A stretch of 64,000 nucleotides of DNA from Rebecca billardiae RCC1528 (Eukaryota > Haptophyta): contig OZ251235.1 of the NCBI GenBank assembly GCA_965240325.2, positions 868,001-932,000 of the forward strand, written 5' to 3'. Positions 40,543 through 50,961 of the stretch are shown here, in pieces. The notes below the pieces were generated by a model. It did not search any database. It worked only from the letters and a program-made list of their open reading frames with translations, and was not told the origin of the DNA. Numbering within the stretch: the stretch's first letter is position 1; each line of letters starts with the position of its first letter. Both the position numbers and the translations under genes were made by a program.

Positions 40543-43500
40543 GTGCCCGCGAGCCCGGCCATCGCGACGCAGCACTCGAACGGCTCCTCGTACGCCGGCT
40601 CGCGCAGGACCGCGCTGCAAGAGTACCTGACGTTGGGGCCCAGCTCGTCGTACGCGGGGATCCGGCATGAGAAGCGCTCATTCACCAACCAGAGCTTCGG
40701 CCCCGGCGGCTACGACGCTCTGGACGACGATCCACCCGACCCGAACGTGTACATCGGCCAGACTGGGCGGCGGTACGAGGGCGAGGCCGTCGGGCTGCGC
40801 GTGTATCAGCAGCCGCGGCTCGCGATCATCCTGCTGATCGAGTGGGTGTGGTTCGACCGCTTCATCCTCATCGCCATCCTGTGCAACTGCGCGCTGCTCG
40901 CCAAGCAGGGCCCGCGCAGCCCCGCGCACTCCGGCACGGAGCAGCTCTCGCTCATGTTCCAGATCATCTTCACGGTTGAGATGGTGCTCAAGGTGATCGC
41001 GCAGGGGCTGATCTTCAACGGCACCGCGTACATGCGCGAGACGTGGAACCTGCTCGACCTCACCGTCGTCATCACCGGCTGGCTCCCGTACATCGCGCCG
41101 GGCGCGGGCAACTTCTCGGCGATCCGGTGCGTGCGCGCGCTGCGGCCGCTCCGATCGATCAAGCGGATGCCCGGCGTGAAGGCGCTGGTGGACACGATGA
41201 TCGCCGCGGCGTTCGGGCTGGCGAACGTGGTGATGCTCTGCGCCTTCATCTTCCTCGTCTTCGGCATCCTCGGCATGCAGCTCTTCTCCGGCACGCTCCG
41301 CTTCCACTGCTTCGAGCCGGGCGCGTCCGAGCCGATCGACGTGGAGACGGTCTGCCGCCCGGACGAGCACAACGCGCACGGCAGCTGCCCGGGGGAGCAG
41401 GTGCGCGGCGGCGACGCGCGCGCGCGCGCGCGGCCGGGCGCGCGCGGCCGCTGCCGCCGCGCCGCGCGCCGCGCTCACGCGCGCTCCCGCGCGCGCTCGG
41501 CGCGGCCGTCGCCGCCCGCGCGCGCGCGCCGCCGCCCGCCTGCCCGCCGCGCGCAGCTCTGCCTCGAGGGCCACAACCCGGACCACGGCGCGATCTCGTT
41601 CGACTCGATCGCGTCGGCGTTCATGACCATCTTCCAGTGCATCACGCTCGAGGGCTGGGTCGACGTGATGTACATGGAGATGGACGCGGTCGGCTGGGGC
41701 GCGGCGCTCTACTTCATCCTGCTGATCGTGGTCGGCGCCTTCTGGGTGCTCAACCTGTTCCTCGCGGTGATCTGCGACAAGTTCGCGGACCCGGAGCGGC
41801 CGGAGGAGTCGAAGGACGGCGCGGAGGAGCCGCTGCCGCCCTCGCCCAACCCGGCCACGCCGCACGGCCGGCGCCAGAGCTGGGCGATGGCGAAGCGGCG
41901 GCAGCGCTCGGCGCGCACGCTCGTCGAGTCCAAGGCGTTCCAGCGCTTCATCGTGGGTGTGATCCTGACGAACACGCTGCTGATGTGCTGCTACTACTAC
42001 GGCATGCCCGAGTGGTTCGAGGAGTCGCTGGACAACGCGAACATCGCGCTCTCCGTCGTCTTCGCCGTCGAGATGGGCCTCAAGCTGTACGCGTGGGGCG
42101 TGACCAAGTACGTGTCCGACACGTTCAACCTCTTCGACGGGCTGGTCGTCTTCTCGTCCTTCTTCGAGCTGATCGTGGAGTACACGGGGCTGGGCTCGTC
42201 GGGGATCAACGTGTCGTCGCTGCGCGCGCTGCGCCTCTTCCGCGTGCTCAAGCTCGCGCGCGCGCTCAAGGGCCTGCGCCGCGTGCTCGAGATGATGCTG
42301 CACTCGTTGCTCGAGCTCAACTCGCTCTTTGTGCTCATGTCGCTGCTCATGTTTGTGTTCGCGCTGCTGGGCGAGCAGCTGTTCGGGCTCGAGTTCACGG
42401 AGGAGAACGGGTTCGACGAGGTGCCGCGCACGAACTTCGACGACCTGGGCCAGGCGCTGATCACCGTCTTCGTCGTCATGTCCGGCGAGAACTGGAACTC
42501 CGTCTTCATCGACTGCTACGCGTTTGCGCCGTTTGCGTCGTCCGTCTACTTTGTCGTGCTCGTCGTGATCGGCAACTTCGTGATCATCAACCTGATCATC
42601 GCGATCCTGCTCAACTCGATCGACCACGACGACGACGACGACGAGGAGCACGACGAGGAGTTCCAGACCGCGCTCTCCACGCTGCACCACGACACGCCCG
42701 TCATGCGCGAGCGCTCGGCCGGGCTCTCAGCGTCGACCTCCGCCGTCCCCATCCTGATGGCCACCGACTCGTCGCAGCACCACAAGCGGCCGGGCGGCGC
42801 GAAGATCGCGCGGCAGAGCGTGAAGAAGCTGGCGCGCTCGCGCACGATCTCCTTCGGCCCGCAGCCGCCGCGCGACGGCTACCCGTGCTACCCCATGCGC
42901 CAGCGCGACCACGCGCTCGGGCTGCTGCCGCCCGAGCAGCCGGCGCGGCAGGCGGTGCGCGAGCTCGTCAAGCGCAAGGAGTTCGACGCGGCGATGCTCG
43001 TGCTGATCGTGCTCTCGTCGATCGGGCTGGCGCTCGAGCCGCTCACGCCGGCGGAGCACGCCGCCGCCTCGCCCGCCTTCGTCGCCACGCTGCTCTGGGG
43101 CAACGTCGTCGCCACGTGGATCTTCACCGCCGAGCTGGCGCTCAAGGTGGTCGCGCACGGGCTGCTCTTCCCGCGCACAGCGTACCTGCGCGACCCGTGG
43201 AACCGGCTGGACGCGCTGATCGTGCTCACCTCGCTCGTCGCGCTGTACGGCGACGGCGCGTCCTTCTTCAAGGCGCTGCGGATGGTGCGCATGCTCCGCC
43301 CGCTCCGCCTCATCGCGCGGCACGGCGGGATGAAGCTGATCGTGAACGCGCTGCTGCAGACGCTGCCGCACGTCGTGTCCGTGCTCGTCGTCTGCACGCT
43401 CTTCCTCGTCGTGTTCGGCATCCTCGGCGTGCAGCTGTTCGCGGGCACGTTCCACGAGTGCTCGGACGCGGAGGTGCTCACCGAGGCGGCGTGCGTCGGC

Positions 43501-46317
43501 CTCTTCGAGACCGACGACGGCGAGCTCGTGCCGCGCGAGTGGGCCAACCCGGAGTTTGGCTCGTTCGACTCGTTGCCCTCGGCCGCGCTGCTGCTCTTCG
43601 AGATGTCCGGGCTCGAGGGGTGGCCGGACGTGATGTACCGCGGGATCGACGCGACGTCGCCGGGGCACGGGCCGGTGCGGCAGCACAACCCGATCGCCGC
43701 GCTCTTCTTCATGGCGTGGATCGTGATCGGCGCCTTCTTCATCCTGAACATGTTCATAGGCGTGATCGTGGACACATTCAACACGATCAAGGAGCACGAG
43801 TCCGGGCTGCTCTTCATGACGCCGGAGCAGCAGCAGTGGGTGCACGCGCAGGGGCTGCTGCTCAAGGCGAGCGCGATCTCGCGCGCGCCGCGCCCGCTCG
43901 CGGGCTGGCGCGTGCCGCTGTACGACGTCGTCACCTCCACCGTCTTCGAGGTCGGCGTGATGGTTGTGATTGTGATCAACACGACGTGCATGGCGCTCGA
44001 CTCGTACGACAAGCCCGCCTGGTTCGCCGAGACGCTGCACGCGCTCAACCTGGCGTTCGTGATCATCTTCACGGCAGAGGCGGTGCTCAAGATCGCCGCG
44101 TTCCGCTTCGCCAAGTACATCGCCAACCCGTGGAACCGCTTCGACCTGCTCGTCGTCGTGGGCGGGCTGATCGACACGATCTTCACACGCTTTGCGGTCG
44201 CGCTGCCGCTGTCGCCGATGCTGCTGCGCGTGCTGCGCCTCTTCCGCGTCGCGCGCGTGCTGCGCGTGATCCGCGCGGGCGAGGCGCTGCGCATGCTGCT
44301 GAACACGCTGTTCCAGTCGCTCCCCTCGCTCTCCAACGTCGTCATCCTCCTCGGCCTCCTGCTGTTCGTGTACGCGGTGCTCGGCACACACCTCTTCTGC
44401 TTGATCACCCAGGGCGAGTTCCTCGACCGGCACGCCAACTTCGGCACGCTGCCCGTCGCGCTGCTCACGCTGTTCCGCTGCGCGACGGGCGAGGACTGGA
44501 ACGGGATCATGCACGACCTCATGCTCGGCGGCGGCTGCGCCGACGACGCCGACCCCTCCGCCGGCTGCTCCACGTGGGCCGCCGTGCCCTACTTTGTGTC
44601 GTACACGCTCGTGTCGACCTTCATCACGCTCAACATCGTCATCGCCATCATCCTCGACAACTTCTCAGACTCGGGCGTGGAGCAGGACCCGAGCACGACG
44701 GTGCGCGGGCGCGGCGCGGCGCGGGCGTGGGCGCGGCGCGCGGGGGCGCGCGCGCGCGCGCGCCGCGCCGCCTCAACCCGCGCCCCACCCGCGTCGCGCG
44801 ACTGCCGCGCACCGCGGGCCGCGCCCGCTGCCTGCGCCCGCTGCCTGCACCCGCCTGCTGCCGCTGGGCGCGCAGATCACCGACGCGCACATCGACGCGT
44901 TCCGCGACGCGTGGGCGGAGATCGACCCGGACGCGCTGCAGCGGATCTCGCTGACCGAGCTGCCGCGGCTGGTGATGGCGACGCCGTACCCGCTCGGCCT
45001 GAGGGGCAAGCAGACGAGCACCGCGCGATCCGACTGCATGAAGCTCGTCAAGCAGCTGGACATCAAGGTGTACAACCCGGGCGTGACGGGCGGCCCGCGC
45101 TCCAGGGCGGAGTCGGGGATCGACTGGATCACGTACTACGAGACGCTGGACGCGCTCGTGCGCCACGCGTTCCCGACGGTGAAGGACTCGGCGATGCACG
45201 GGCTCGAGGTCGTCTCAGAGTCGCTCACGTCGATTGAGAAGCAGCTCGCACTCAAGAAGGACGCCGAGCTGAAGCGCTCGATCGTGCAGCAGCAGCAGCA
45301 GGCGGGCGGGCTGATGGCCATGCGCTCCGAGTCGTCCGAGCTCGGGCTGCTGCTGCCGACCACGCCGGTGGGCGAGCTGTACCCGGTGGTGCGGCTGCAG
45401 CAGCAGTTCCGCGCGTCCGCGGAGAAGCGCAAGGAGCGCAACCGCCGGCAGCGCAGGCTGATCAACGACACAGGCGCCATCGACCCGCCCGCCGAGATGG
45501 CGCCTCGCACGGGCGCGTCCACCGTCATCATCAAGTCACGGCTGGTGGTGTTCGGCGGGCTCGGGCCGGGCGACCGGCTGCTCAAGGACTGCTGGGAACT
45601 GCTCACCGGGCCGGGCACGTGGGTCGACCGCAGCGCCTCGGTGCCGCCTGAGCTCGAGCCTCGCTTCGGCCACACCGCCGCCGCGTTTGGGCGCAACAAA
45701 ATGGTCATCAACGGCGGGCAGGGCACGCACGGCCGGCTGTCGGACGTGTGGGAGGTGGATCTGGCGGACTACTCGTGGCGGCAGCTCGTCGCGGACACGA
45801 GCACGGCCGCGCAGCAGCGCGCCATGGCCGGCGCCCCGCAAGAGCGCGCGCAGAACGGCACGCCCGCCCAGCCGCGGAACGGCGAGGCCGGCGCGCGCGC
45901 CGACGCACTCGGCGAGCTGCCCCTCTGGATCCAGAACGAGATTGTATCTCCCTCCTCGGCCGATGAGCCGGCCGAGCAGGCGGCGCTCGAGCTGCAGCGC
46001 GTGTGGCGAGGTACGCGCGCGCCCCCCCCGCGCGCGCCGCGCGCGCCGGTGCCGGCGGCCGAAGCTGACGTGCACTCGCGTCGCACACCCCGCCTGCGCG
46101 CCGTGCAGGCCGGCTCGCGCGCGACAGGGCGGACCACGCCTTGCGGCTGGCGGCGCTCGAGTACTTTGCCGCGGCGGTGGTCCAGGCGCACTGGAGGGGA
46201 CTGCTGGTGCGCAGACGGCTCGGGAAGCAGCGAGCACCAGCGAGCAGACAGTCGACCGTTCGCGGTGGGCGGCCAACGGGTGCGACTTCAACGGGCAGAC
46301 GGCAACGATATGATTGA
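40543..46317 (+). CDS. Four-domain voltage-gated Ca2+ channel alpha subunit with C-terminal Kelch and IQ motifs, 4 exons, 5' end unresolved
   Basis: Proposed exons are 40543-41400, 41557-44700, 44876-46010 and 46109-46317 (about 1781 aa). 40543 is only a GTG in an already open frame, and the first exon is probably missing. Seen: four six-TM repeats (about residues 85-370, 404-644, 753-1034, 1072-1322), each with an Arg-rich S4 (RCVRALRPLRSIKR; LRALRLFRVLKLARALKGLR; RMVRMLRPLRLIAR; RVLRLFRVARVLRVIR). Pore loops TLEGW, SGENWN, SGLEGW and TGEDWN give an EEEE filter, that is Ca2+ selectivity. After S6-IV come a Cav-type EF-hand/pre-IQ segment (DAFRDAWAEIDPDALQRISL), two Kelch-like motifs (about 1548-1640, RLVVFGGLGPGDRLLKDCW and RFGHTAAAFGRNKMVINGG) and two IQ motifs (LQRVWRGRLARDR, VVQAHWRGLLVRRR) for calmodulin. 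It conducts depolarisation-driven Ca2+ entry at a membrane. The Kelch part is not a usual Cav feature. Confidence 0.88.
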
Positions 46318-47471
46318 TTCGCCCTGCTGCGGCAGCACCTAGCCCTAGGCAGTCTCCGAGCCTCCGGGGCGGCTCATCAGGCGCCAGTCCGCCGCGGAGT
46401 CGTCATTTATTGATGATTTTTCATTTAGACTCATTTATTAGTTCCTATACAGTTAATTTAACACAGTGCCGGAAAACTGCTCAGGGTGACGTTTTAAGTT
46501 GTCCGCACCACTAGTCGAATCATCGGACAATTCTGAAGCGGTGCGCCTAAATTCGGCGCACCATAGGCGCGTCGAATCGTGGCACAGACCTTGGTAGCAG
46601 GCCACACCTGAGCGCGCTGCGCGCGCCGACGCGCGCTCGGCGCGGGCAAAAAATCATGCGCCGTTGGCATTACGCAGCCCCGCGCAGCGCTGTGCTCGAG
46701 CTCGGCGGCGGCGAAAGCGGGCGGGCGCACACGGCGGTGCCCGTGCGCGCTGCTCCGAGCGCAGCTGCGGCCACCCCGGCGGCATGCCGCCGGTCGAGGG
46801 CACGAAAACCGATTTTTCGGGAATATGCAGAGCAGCGGCGCCCGAGCGCGCCCGAGCTCGTCGCAGCACAGTCTCCTGGTGGCTGCGCCCCGTGAAGCCA
46901 CGCCACGCGGGGCGCTGGCGTGCGCGTGGCCTGCGCCCACCGTGCGCTGCCCGATCATGGCCGTCGACCGCTCCGAGCGCCTCACCACGCGTGCTCGAGC
47001 CCACCGATACTGACGCCCGAGCACGGTGCCGGCAGCGCTCGCAGGTGGGCGTCGGAGAAAACACGCCGGCCGAACGAGCTTGAAGCGTCCGCCGCGATGC
47101 CAACGGCAGCGGACGACGTGCGCGCCACCTCGGCGCCAGTCGCCCAGCCCTTGCGCGGCGGTGCGGGCTCGCTCGTTCGCCGCCATCAGCTGCGCGCGCG
47201 CAGCCCGATCACTGCCCGCTGGTTCTGTTGTCGAGCAGCTGCGGCCTGCCACGCGCACTGCCGGACATTGAGCCACAGCGCGAGCACGCGCCTCGTCTGG
47301 CACGCGCGAGCACTCGGCACCGTGCGTGGCCACCATGACGCGCCCATCTGCGCCAGCAGCGATGAGCACGCCGCTGTTCAGCTCGCATCGGGCTCGCTCG
47401 CGACGCAGCAACGCGCGGCCGTAGCGGCAGCAGCGGCGCCGTCGAGCACGCGCGGCAAACAAATCTGCAGC

Positions 47472-48183
47472 GCGGGCGAGTCGACGGTCTGGAAAATGCG
47501 CGATCACGCCACAGCAGGCTGGCAGAGCCCGCCCGAGCTGCAGCATGCCGTAGGTGCTGCCCCAAGCTCTCGACTGCCCGTAAGCGGCGGCATGTGCGGC
47601 GGCGCCGGCGGCGGCCATGCTGCTCCGCCGTTGCGCGCCGCGGGGCGCCGTCGGCACCTCCGTGGTGAAGCGCACAGCGCTCGAGCCCACGGGGGCTGGC
47701 GACCGTCAAACCGACACCCCATGACGCGGGGCTGCGTGCGCCAGCTGCGCGCACTCCGTGGGCCCACCTAGCCCGCTCGAGCAGCTCGCCTTGGGTGCGC
47801 GCAGCGGCTCGAGCACACTGGTATGCGACGCCTGCCTGCGGTGCCGCCGAGCACATGCGGCCGACGGTCACTCAGCACGGGCGACTCGACGGCGGCGAGC
47901 AGGCGCGACGGCCTCGCCGCGCCGCGGAAAAGCCTGCCCGGGCTGCAGCACGCCGTAGGAGCAGCCCAGCGCCCTCCTCCGCCCTCCAGCTTCGGCGCGC
48001 GCAGCAGGCCCGGCAGCGGCCATGCTGGCGTGCCCAAGCATGAAGACGGGCGCGGCCGGCCGCGCCGTCGCAAAGCGCGCAGAACTCGAGCTCGGGGGGG
48101 CGGACGGCCGCCAAACTGGCGCGGCAGGACGTGGCACTGCGTGCGCCAGCTGCGCGCACCCGCTGCGCCCGCGTGGCCCGTGC
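47472..48183. repeat. Diverged tandem duplication, period about 405 bp
   Basis: Blocks starting near 47472 and 47877 share CGGGCGA(G/C)TCGACGG, GAGCTGCAGCA/GGGCTGCAGCACGCCGTAGG, GCGGCCATGCTG and GCGTGCGCCAGCTGCGCGCA. On the minus strand both encode related pieces (ARSWRTQPRVMGCRFDGRQP and ARSWRTQCHVLPRQFGGRPP). The second block is followed by extra sequence to 48560. Confidence 0.55.
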
Positions 48184-49084
48184 GAGCGCCGCGCCTCGAG
48201 CACACGCAGCTGCTCGACACAGCCAAGGCAGTGTGGCTTGTGGGCGTGCACGTGATCAGTCTCAGCTCTGAGGCGCGCGCTCAGGAGGGCTGCGGCCGGG
48301 CCGAGCGCGATCTGCGCGGACGGTACAGCCTGGCGGCTCATGCAAGCCAGCCCAAAGCCCGCTCCGCCATCCGCGTCATGGCGCTCCAGCGTCTCGCGTG
48401 CTGCGCTGAAGCCGCGCTCGGCAAAGACGTCGCCCAGCCCGCCTTGCACGCGGCTGAGCAGTGGCAGCCAGGCGAAGCGTCGTCGCGGGCGAGGCTGCGC
48501 TGGGTGATGCAGCTCGGGTCGGTGGGCAAGTCGCACCCCGCCGTCGGTCGCCTCCACGCCTCAGGCTCGCTCGAGGTCAAAGACAACTGCGCGGCGCGGC
48601 GTTTGCGCGGGCGGGCCGCGGGCGTGGCGGGGTGTACGCGTGCAATGTCACAGCCTCCCACACAATGTCAGGAGGGTGAGACGCACCGCCAGCGGCACCC
48701 ACACACAATCCCACCCTGCGCGAGCCACCTGCCGTGTCGACTGAAGCATCAGGCTCGGGCGCAACCGCGCGCGGCGCATGCGGGCCGCGGCGCGCTCGCA
48801 CCGCGCGCGCCGTGAGGGCGAAAGGAGAGCACCCATCAGGGCGGCGAGGAACTTGCCCAGCGCCACGCGGAAGACGACCCCAGCCCGCGTCGACGCATAG
48901 TCGGGCCCGCGAGCAGCCTCGTCGGTCTTGGCCGAGTTTGGTCGCGCCGTGGAGGAGGCAGCGCTCGTTTGCCCCCCCGTCCGCCGCCGAAAGTCTGCCT
49001 CCACCTTCGCCTTCCACTTTCCGGCCGAGACCGGATTCGCTGACTCGAGCAGGGATGCTGGATTCAATGAATCTCAATCGCCTT

Positions 49085-49140
49085 TCAATGTTTCATTGAA
49101 TTCATTGAATTCACTGAATTCACTGAATTCAATGAATCCG
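49085..49140. repeat. TTCATTGAA/TTCACTGAA short tandem repeat
   Basis: A 9-bp unit (TTCATTGAA, TTCACTGAA) is repeated about five times, and the same motif recurs at 49823-49867. The unit is nearly self-complementary. Confidence 0.9.
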
Positions 49141-50103
49141 AATTCAACGTTTTTCCGACTCTCCCAAATGGCGCCTAAATGCAGTCTAGAGGCGCTGAAT
49201 GTGACCCTACAGCGTGTCAGACTTCCTCCGAGTCGGCGGCGGCGCTGGAGACACCCTGCTCGAGGTCCTGCACCCGTGCCGGACCTCGGCGCACGCGTGC
49301 GCGCAGCCGTGACGCTGCCGTGGCCTTGTCGGCGGCCTTTGCCAAGAGCCGAGAATTCTCGCGGTCCGTTGGCGAGGCGGAGGTCCCTGAAGAGCGCCGA
49401 TCGCCGAGTGCGGCGCTTGATGTACTTGGCGGCATCATCCACAGCAGTCCTCAGCCACTAGCCAGTCCGCAGCTCACTGGACGCCGATGCAACGGTGACG
49501 CCCGCCAGGTCGCGCCGGACGTCGCGGTGCTGTGGAACTTAGCCGATCCGACGAACTCCAGCACACAGTCCGATTCTGAGTTCTGACGAGTCTGAGTGAA
49601 TCTGCTGCTTATTGCTTATTGATGATGCCGTGTATAGTGGGGGCGGAATGGGTGCATCGGTTGTGCGCACTGCTACAGTCCATGACTCGCCGTCGGTGGC
49701 CCCGCGGTCACAGCCCCGCACGCCGCGCTCGGCGCGCACGCGGCAGCGCTGCACACACAGTATTACTAGTCACTGCTACTACTGGTCAGGAAATCATTGA
49801 ATCCTGCCGCGATTCAGTGTCAATGAATTCAATGATTCATTGAATTTTATTTTTCATTGATTCAATGTTCGGCATCCCTGGACTCGAGCTGCGGACCGTC
49901 CGAAGCGTCACGGAAAATTCCAATCCGGCACTGTGAAAATTAAAATAATGCCATATAGCGCATAACGCGAGTCATTCATCCGCGTGATGCATGCCCCCGG
50001 TAATCCGACTGGCCGCATGGCGGTCGCCGGCGCCGTTCTGCAACCTGCTGGCCTGCTGCCGCTGCGACTCGGGCTCACGGCGTAGTCAGTCTCAGTCACC
50101 CGA

Positions 50104-50841
50104 TCACTCATTGTCGCCGATGTAGTTGCTCACCAAGCTCTCAGCTTTGGCCGCGAGCCGCCTGTTCTCGAGCACCAGATCTTCGAACGCTTTTTCCGTC
50201 TCGGGCGGGATCAGAGGACCCCCGCTTACCGCCTCGCGGACGCTGCGGAGCATCGCCTCTGTGAACACGGGCTCGACCACAGGCACCTCGAGCGGAGGTG
50301 CGTCCGGAGCAAGCTGCGGGGTCTCGGCGTAGACGAGCTGCGCGGCCTCGTCCCCGGCGAGCCGCTCGCCGTCGAGATTGGTGAGAGCCGGAAGGAGTCT
50401 CAAGACCACCGCTCTGTAGGACGGATGCCCGCACACTGGGTTGGGCGCCGCCATGTCGGCGTACACCCTCCGGAAGTGCAGCGTGTGCAGGTTGGGCAGC
50501 TCGGCGAGGTGTTTGACCTCATCCACGTTGCTGATGTTGTTCGCCTCGATGTGCAGCGCCTCCAGTGATTTCACGCTCTTGAGCGGCTCGAGCCGCTCCA
50601 CCCGATTGATGTCCACCACCAGCTTCTTCAGGCTTTCGAGGCCACCCACGCCGTCGAGCGAGCGGATGTGATTGTCTGAAACGTCGAGCTCCGTCAAGTT
50701 CGTGCACACGGCGACAGCCGTGATGCTGCGCAGCTGCATGCCGACGAAGTTGAGCGTGTACACACTCTCGATGTCAAACTCACCAGCGCGCTTCTTGATC
50801 ACAGCCTCATTGAGGTCGACTCCCAGCGAGCGCGACGACAT
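50104..50841 (-). CDS. LRRC61-like leucine-rich-repeat protein
   Basis: A single exon of 245 aa, start at 50841. Seen: the N-terminal signature KKRAGEFDIESVYTLNFVGM, as in LRRC61, then four or five SDS22-type LRRs (LTELDVSDNHIRSLDGVGGL, LKKLVVDINRVERLEPL, LEALHIEANNISNVDEVKHL, LHTLHFRR) and an LRR cap (NPVCGHPSYRAVVLRLLPAL, NLDGERL). The C-terminal 60 residues are helical. Length matches animal LRRC61 (about 260 aa). Function is poorly known; SDS22-type LRR proteins of this kind are often ciliary, and the neighbour supports that. It shares a 120-bp divergent spacer with the TTC23-like gene. Confidence 0.8.
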   Translation of the reverse strand: MSSRSLGVDLNEAVIKKRAGEFDIESVYTLNFVGMQLRSITAVAVCTNLTELDVSDNHIRSLDGVGGLESLKKLVVDINRVERLEPLKSVKSLEALHIEANNISNVDEVKHLAELPNLHTLHFRRVYADMAAPNPVCGHPSYRAVVLRLLPALTNLDGERLAGDEAAQLVYAETPQLAPDAPPLEVPVVEPVFTEAMLRSVREAVSGGPLIPPETEKAFEDLVLENRRLAAKAESLVSNYIGDNE

Positions 50842-50961
50842 GGCGAGCGGCCAAGCCAGCGCGACGTCAACGGCGGGCCCCCTCCCTCCTGCCGGTTTGG
50901 GCCTGGGCGCTGGCTGGCGTGGCCGCGCGCGGCCACCACCACTCAAACGGCGGACATCAGC
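50842..50961. promoter_or_regulatory. 120-bp bidirectional promoter region (LRRC61-like / TTC23-like)
   Basis: Only 120 bp separate the two divergent ATGs, so the genes must share a core promoter. The spacer is GC-rich with CCTCCCTCCTGCC and several CGCG motifs. An X-box for RFX factors was not evident. Confidence 0.5.

Larger units (their letters stand above)
46318..50103. other. 3.8-kb gene-poor region with duplicated and decayed sequence
   Basis: No frame here has a recognisable domain. It contains a diverged tandem duplication (47472-48183), several minus-strand protein-like pieces in different frames (48557-48200, GGLGDVFAERGFSAARETLE; 49442-49380, VDDAAKYIKRRTRRSALFRD; 49390-49220, NSRLLAKAADKATAASRLRA) and TTCATTGAA-type repeats. 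It reads as old mobile-element or gene debris. No RNA gene was recognised. Confidence 0.45.

Noticed and set aside
41043-44954. 1303-aa plus-strand and about 560-670-aa minus-strand frames over the channel gene
   Set aside because: Arg/Ala/His-rich shadows of GC-rich codons. The channel frame has clear TM helices and S4 segments.
46494-47690. 398-aa minus-strand frame downstream of the channel
   Set aside because: Cys/Arg/Ala-rich composition without a domain. Overlaps the diverged tandem duplication, and no conserved motif was found.
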